Below, one piece after another: positions 52,871-53,867 of a stretch of DNA of 53,867 nt. A program made the position numbers and the translations under genes. The notes under the pieces were generated by a model, which saw only the letters and a list, made by a program, of their open reading frames with translations, was not told the origin of the DNA and did not search any database. The stretch's first letter is position 1; each line of letters opens with the position of its first letter. This DNA comes from an uncultured Ignavibacteria bacterium (GTDB lineage: Bacteria > Bacteroidota > Ignavibacteria > SZUA-365), in NCBI GenBank assembly GCA_913061095.1, contig CAJXVM010000015.1, forward strand, positions 72,870-126,736, read 5' to 3'.

Positions 52871-53708
52871 CAGCGTTGTCGATGCCCGCGGACGCAGCTT
52901 CATACCGCGTGAGCGTCCCCTGCGCGTCGTCTCGCTGGTGCCGAGCATCACCGAACTGCTGTTCGCGCTGGGACTCGGCACGGACGAAGTCGTCGGCCGC
53001 ACGAAATTCTGCGTGCATCCGGCGCAGCTCGTGCCGGAAGTCACCGTCGTGGGCGGCACGAAAACCGTGCATCCCGACCGCGTGCGCGCGCTCGCGCCCG
53101 ACCTCGTGATCGCCAACATCGACGAGAACATGCGCGAGTCCATCGAGGAAATCGACGGCTGGGATGGTGGTCCCGACGTGTTCGTCACGCATCCGCTGAC
53201 GGTGGACGACGCACTGCTGATGATCCGGGATCTCGGGATGCTGCTTTCCGCCACGGACCGTTCCGGGCCGCTGCTCGCCGACATCGCCGCCGCGCGCGCC
53301 GCGGTCACGCGTCCCTCGCATCAGAGCGCGCTGTACCTGATCTGGCGGCAGCCATACATGACTGTCTCGCCCGAGACCTACATCCATTCCATGCTGCACG
53401 AGGCCGGCTACCGGCACGTGATCGACGAGGATTGGTTGGATCTGCGCTTCCCCGAAGGCGACAGCGCGCGCCGTTACCCGGAGATCGGCATCGCCGACAT
53501 CGCCGCGCTGCAGCCCGCGCACATCCTGCTCTCCAGTGAGCCGTTTCCCTTCACGGAAAAGCACATCGACGAGCTGCGGCAGTTGCTGCGCGCCGTCGCG
53601 CCCGACTGGGCCGAGACCGTCAGCATCCGCATCGTCGACGGCGAGCTGTACTCCTGGTACGGCTCGCGCATGCTCACGGCCTTCAGGGAGTGGGCCGGGG
53701 AGGGGTAG
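52854..53708 (+). CDS. Helical-backbone metal/cobalamin-type binding protein
   Basis: 284 residues from the ATG at 52854, with AAGGAGG (52841-52847) 6 bp upstream; an ATG at 52848 is too close. The N-terminal motif RVVSLVPSITELLFALGLGT with VVGRTKFCVHP and KTVHPDRVRALAPDLVIANI is the BtuF/FepB-type periplasmic-binding fold (PF01497). No signal peptide or lipobox is visible, so it may be cytosolic or exported by another route. No ABC permease or ATPase gene is adjacent. It overlaps the esterase gene by 17 bp, which suggests translational coupling. Confidence 0.87.
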   Translation: MSSHSDSVVDARGRSFIPRERPLRVVSLVPSITELLFALGLGTDEVVGRTKFCVHPAQLVPEVTVVGGTKTVHPDRVRALAPDLVIANIDENMRESIEEIDGWDGGPDVFVTHPLTVDDALLMIRDLGMLLSATDRSGPLLADIAAARAAVTRPSHQSALYLIWRQPYMTVSPETYIHSMLHEAGYRHVIDEDWLDLRFPEGDSARRYPEIGIADIAALQPAHILLSSEPFPFTEKHIDELRQLLRAVAPDWAETVSIRIVDGELYSWYGSRMLTAFREWAGEG

Positions 53709-53737
53709 CTGTCCGGGCGGGTCGGGCTGCTGGGGTA

Positions 53738-53867
53738 GGCTGAGCGGTCCGCACGGGCGGCCGAGCCGCCTGTGCATGGCTGGGTGGTACACCCCTCGCC
53801 GAGCCGGGTGGGGCAGGGCTGAGCGGTCCGCACGGGCCGAGCTGCTGGGGGAGGCTGAGTGGTACAC
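53738..53867. repeat. Degenerate repeat of about 39 bp at the right edge
   Basis: A word of the form GGCTGRGYGGTMCRC recurs at 53738, 53778, 53817 and 53853 (spacings 40, 39 and 36 bp). Two versions alternate: GGCTGAGCGGTCCGCAC at 53738 and 53817, and GGCTGGGTGGTACAC or GGCTGAGTGGTACAC at 53778 and 53853. The array continues beyond the window. It follows the binding-protein gene; no gene is seen in 53709-53867. Confidence 0.75.

Overview
The window is about 54 kb of GC-rich chromosomal DNA from a Gram-negative bacterium of the Bacteroidota/Chlorobiota-Ignavibacteriota (FCB) assemblage. Four lines of sequence support this. Secreted proteins carry C-terminal type IX secretion (T9SS-like) sorting domains (17313-19499, 36868-41589, 47231-48295). 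Several promoters fit the Bacteroidota form, TTG-type -33 box, about 20 bp, TAnnTTTG-type -7 box (best at 7848-7879). LPS genes are present (kdsA, kdsC, an OstA/LptA-like gene). There is a two-component-regulator-type propeller sensor and a membrane pyrophosphatase of the kind common in this group. I cannot name the species. No prophage, insertion sequence or CRISPR array is visible.

Left part (1-17.2 kb) is mostly housekeeping. It holds prfA-kdsA-kdsC with 4-bp overlaps, a HIT protein, ridA followed by a 38-codon membrane microprotein, a PspC/LiaF-like envelope-stress pair, an OstA-like protein, tRNA-Gln, prs-rplY-pth, a membrane pyrophosphatase, rpsF-ssb-rplI (with rpsR absent from its usual place) and korAB for 2-oxoacid:ferredoxin oxidoreductase.

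Middle part (17.2-24.8 kb) holds a T9SS-type BNR/YCF48 protein, a DUF2231 protein, yraN-rnhB-ubiA and a BamA/TamA-like outer-membrane protein, all on the minus strand, then a VOC protein and a small membrane protein.

The 25-36.7 kb stretch is accessory in character. A 1090-residue propeller-TM-SpoIIE phosphatase and a second membrane SpoIIE phosphatase bracket DinB, ferritin-like, DUF3267, acyl-ACP thioesterase, TetR, Acg-like oxidoreductase and pseudo-hydrolase genes. Between these genes lie several unrelated short tandem arrays (16 bp x8, about 23 bp x5, about 21 bp x7, 17 bp x9, 63 bp x4) and three copies of a 20-bp palindrome that looks like an operator.

Right part (36.8-53.9 kb) holds a giant subtilisin-like T9SS protein, leuS, a YdjM-like protein and a PAP2 phosphatase. 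A tlpA-SGNH-tlpA cluster with two paralogous thioredoxin proteins follows, then arginine deiminase, an aromatic amino acid hydroxylase, an esterase and a metal/cobalamin-type binding protein. From 17.2 kb, and densely from 35 kb on, gene ends are punctuated by a family of 20-bp perfect hairpins (CCCCACCCTCACGGGTGGGG and CCACACGCGTGAGCGTGTGG types). The strongest candidates for undescribed biology are this hairpin family, the operator-like palindromes with the acg-tetR genes, and the paired TlpA-like proteins around a secreted SGNH hydrolase.
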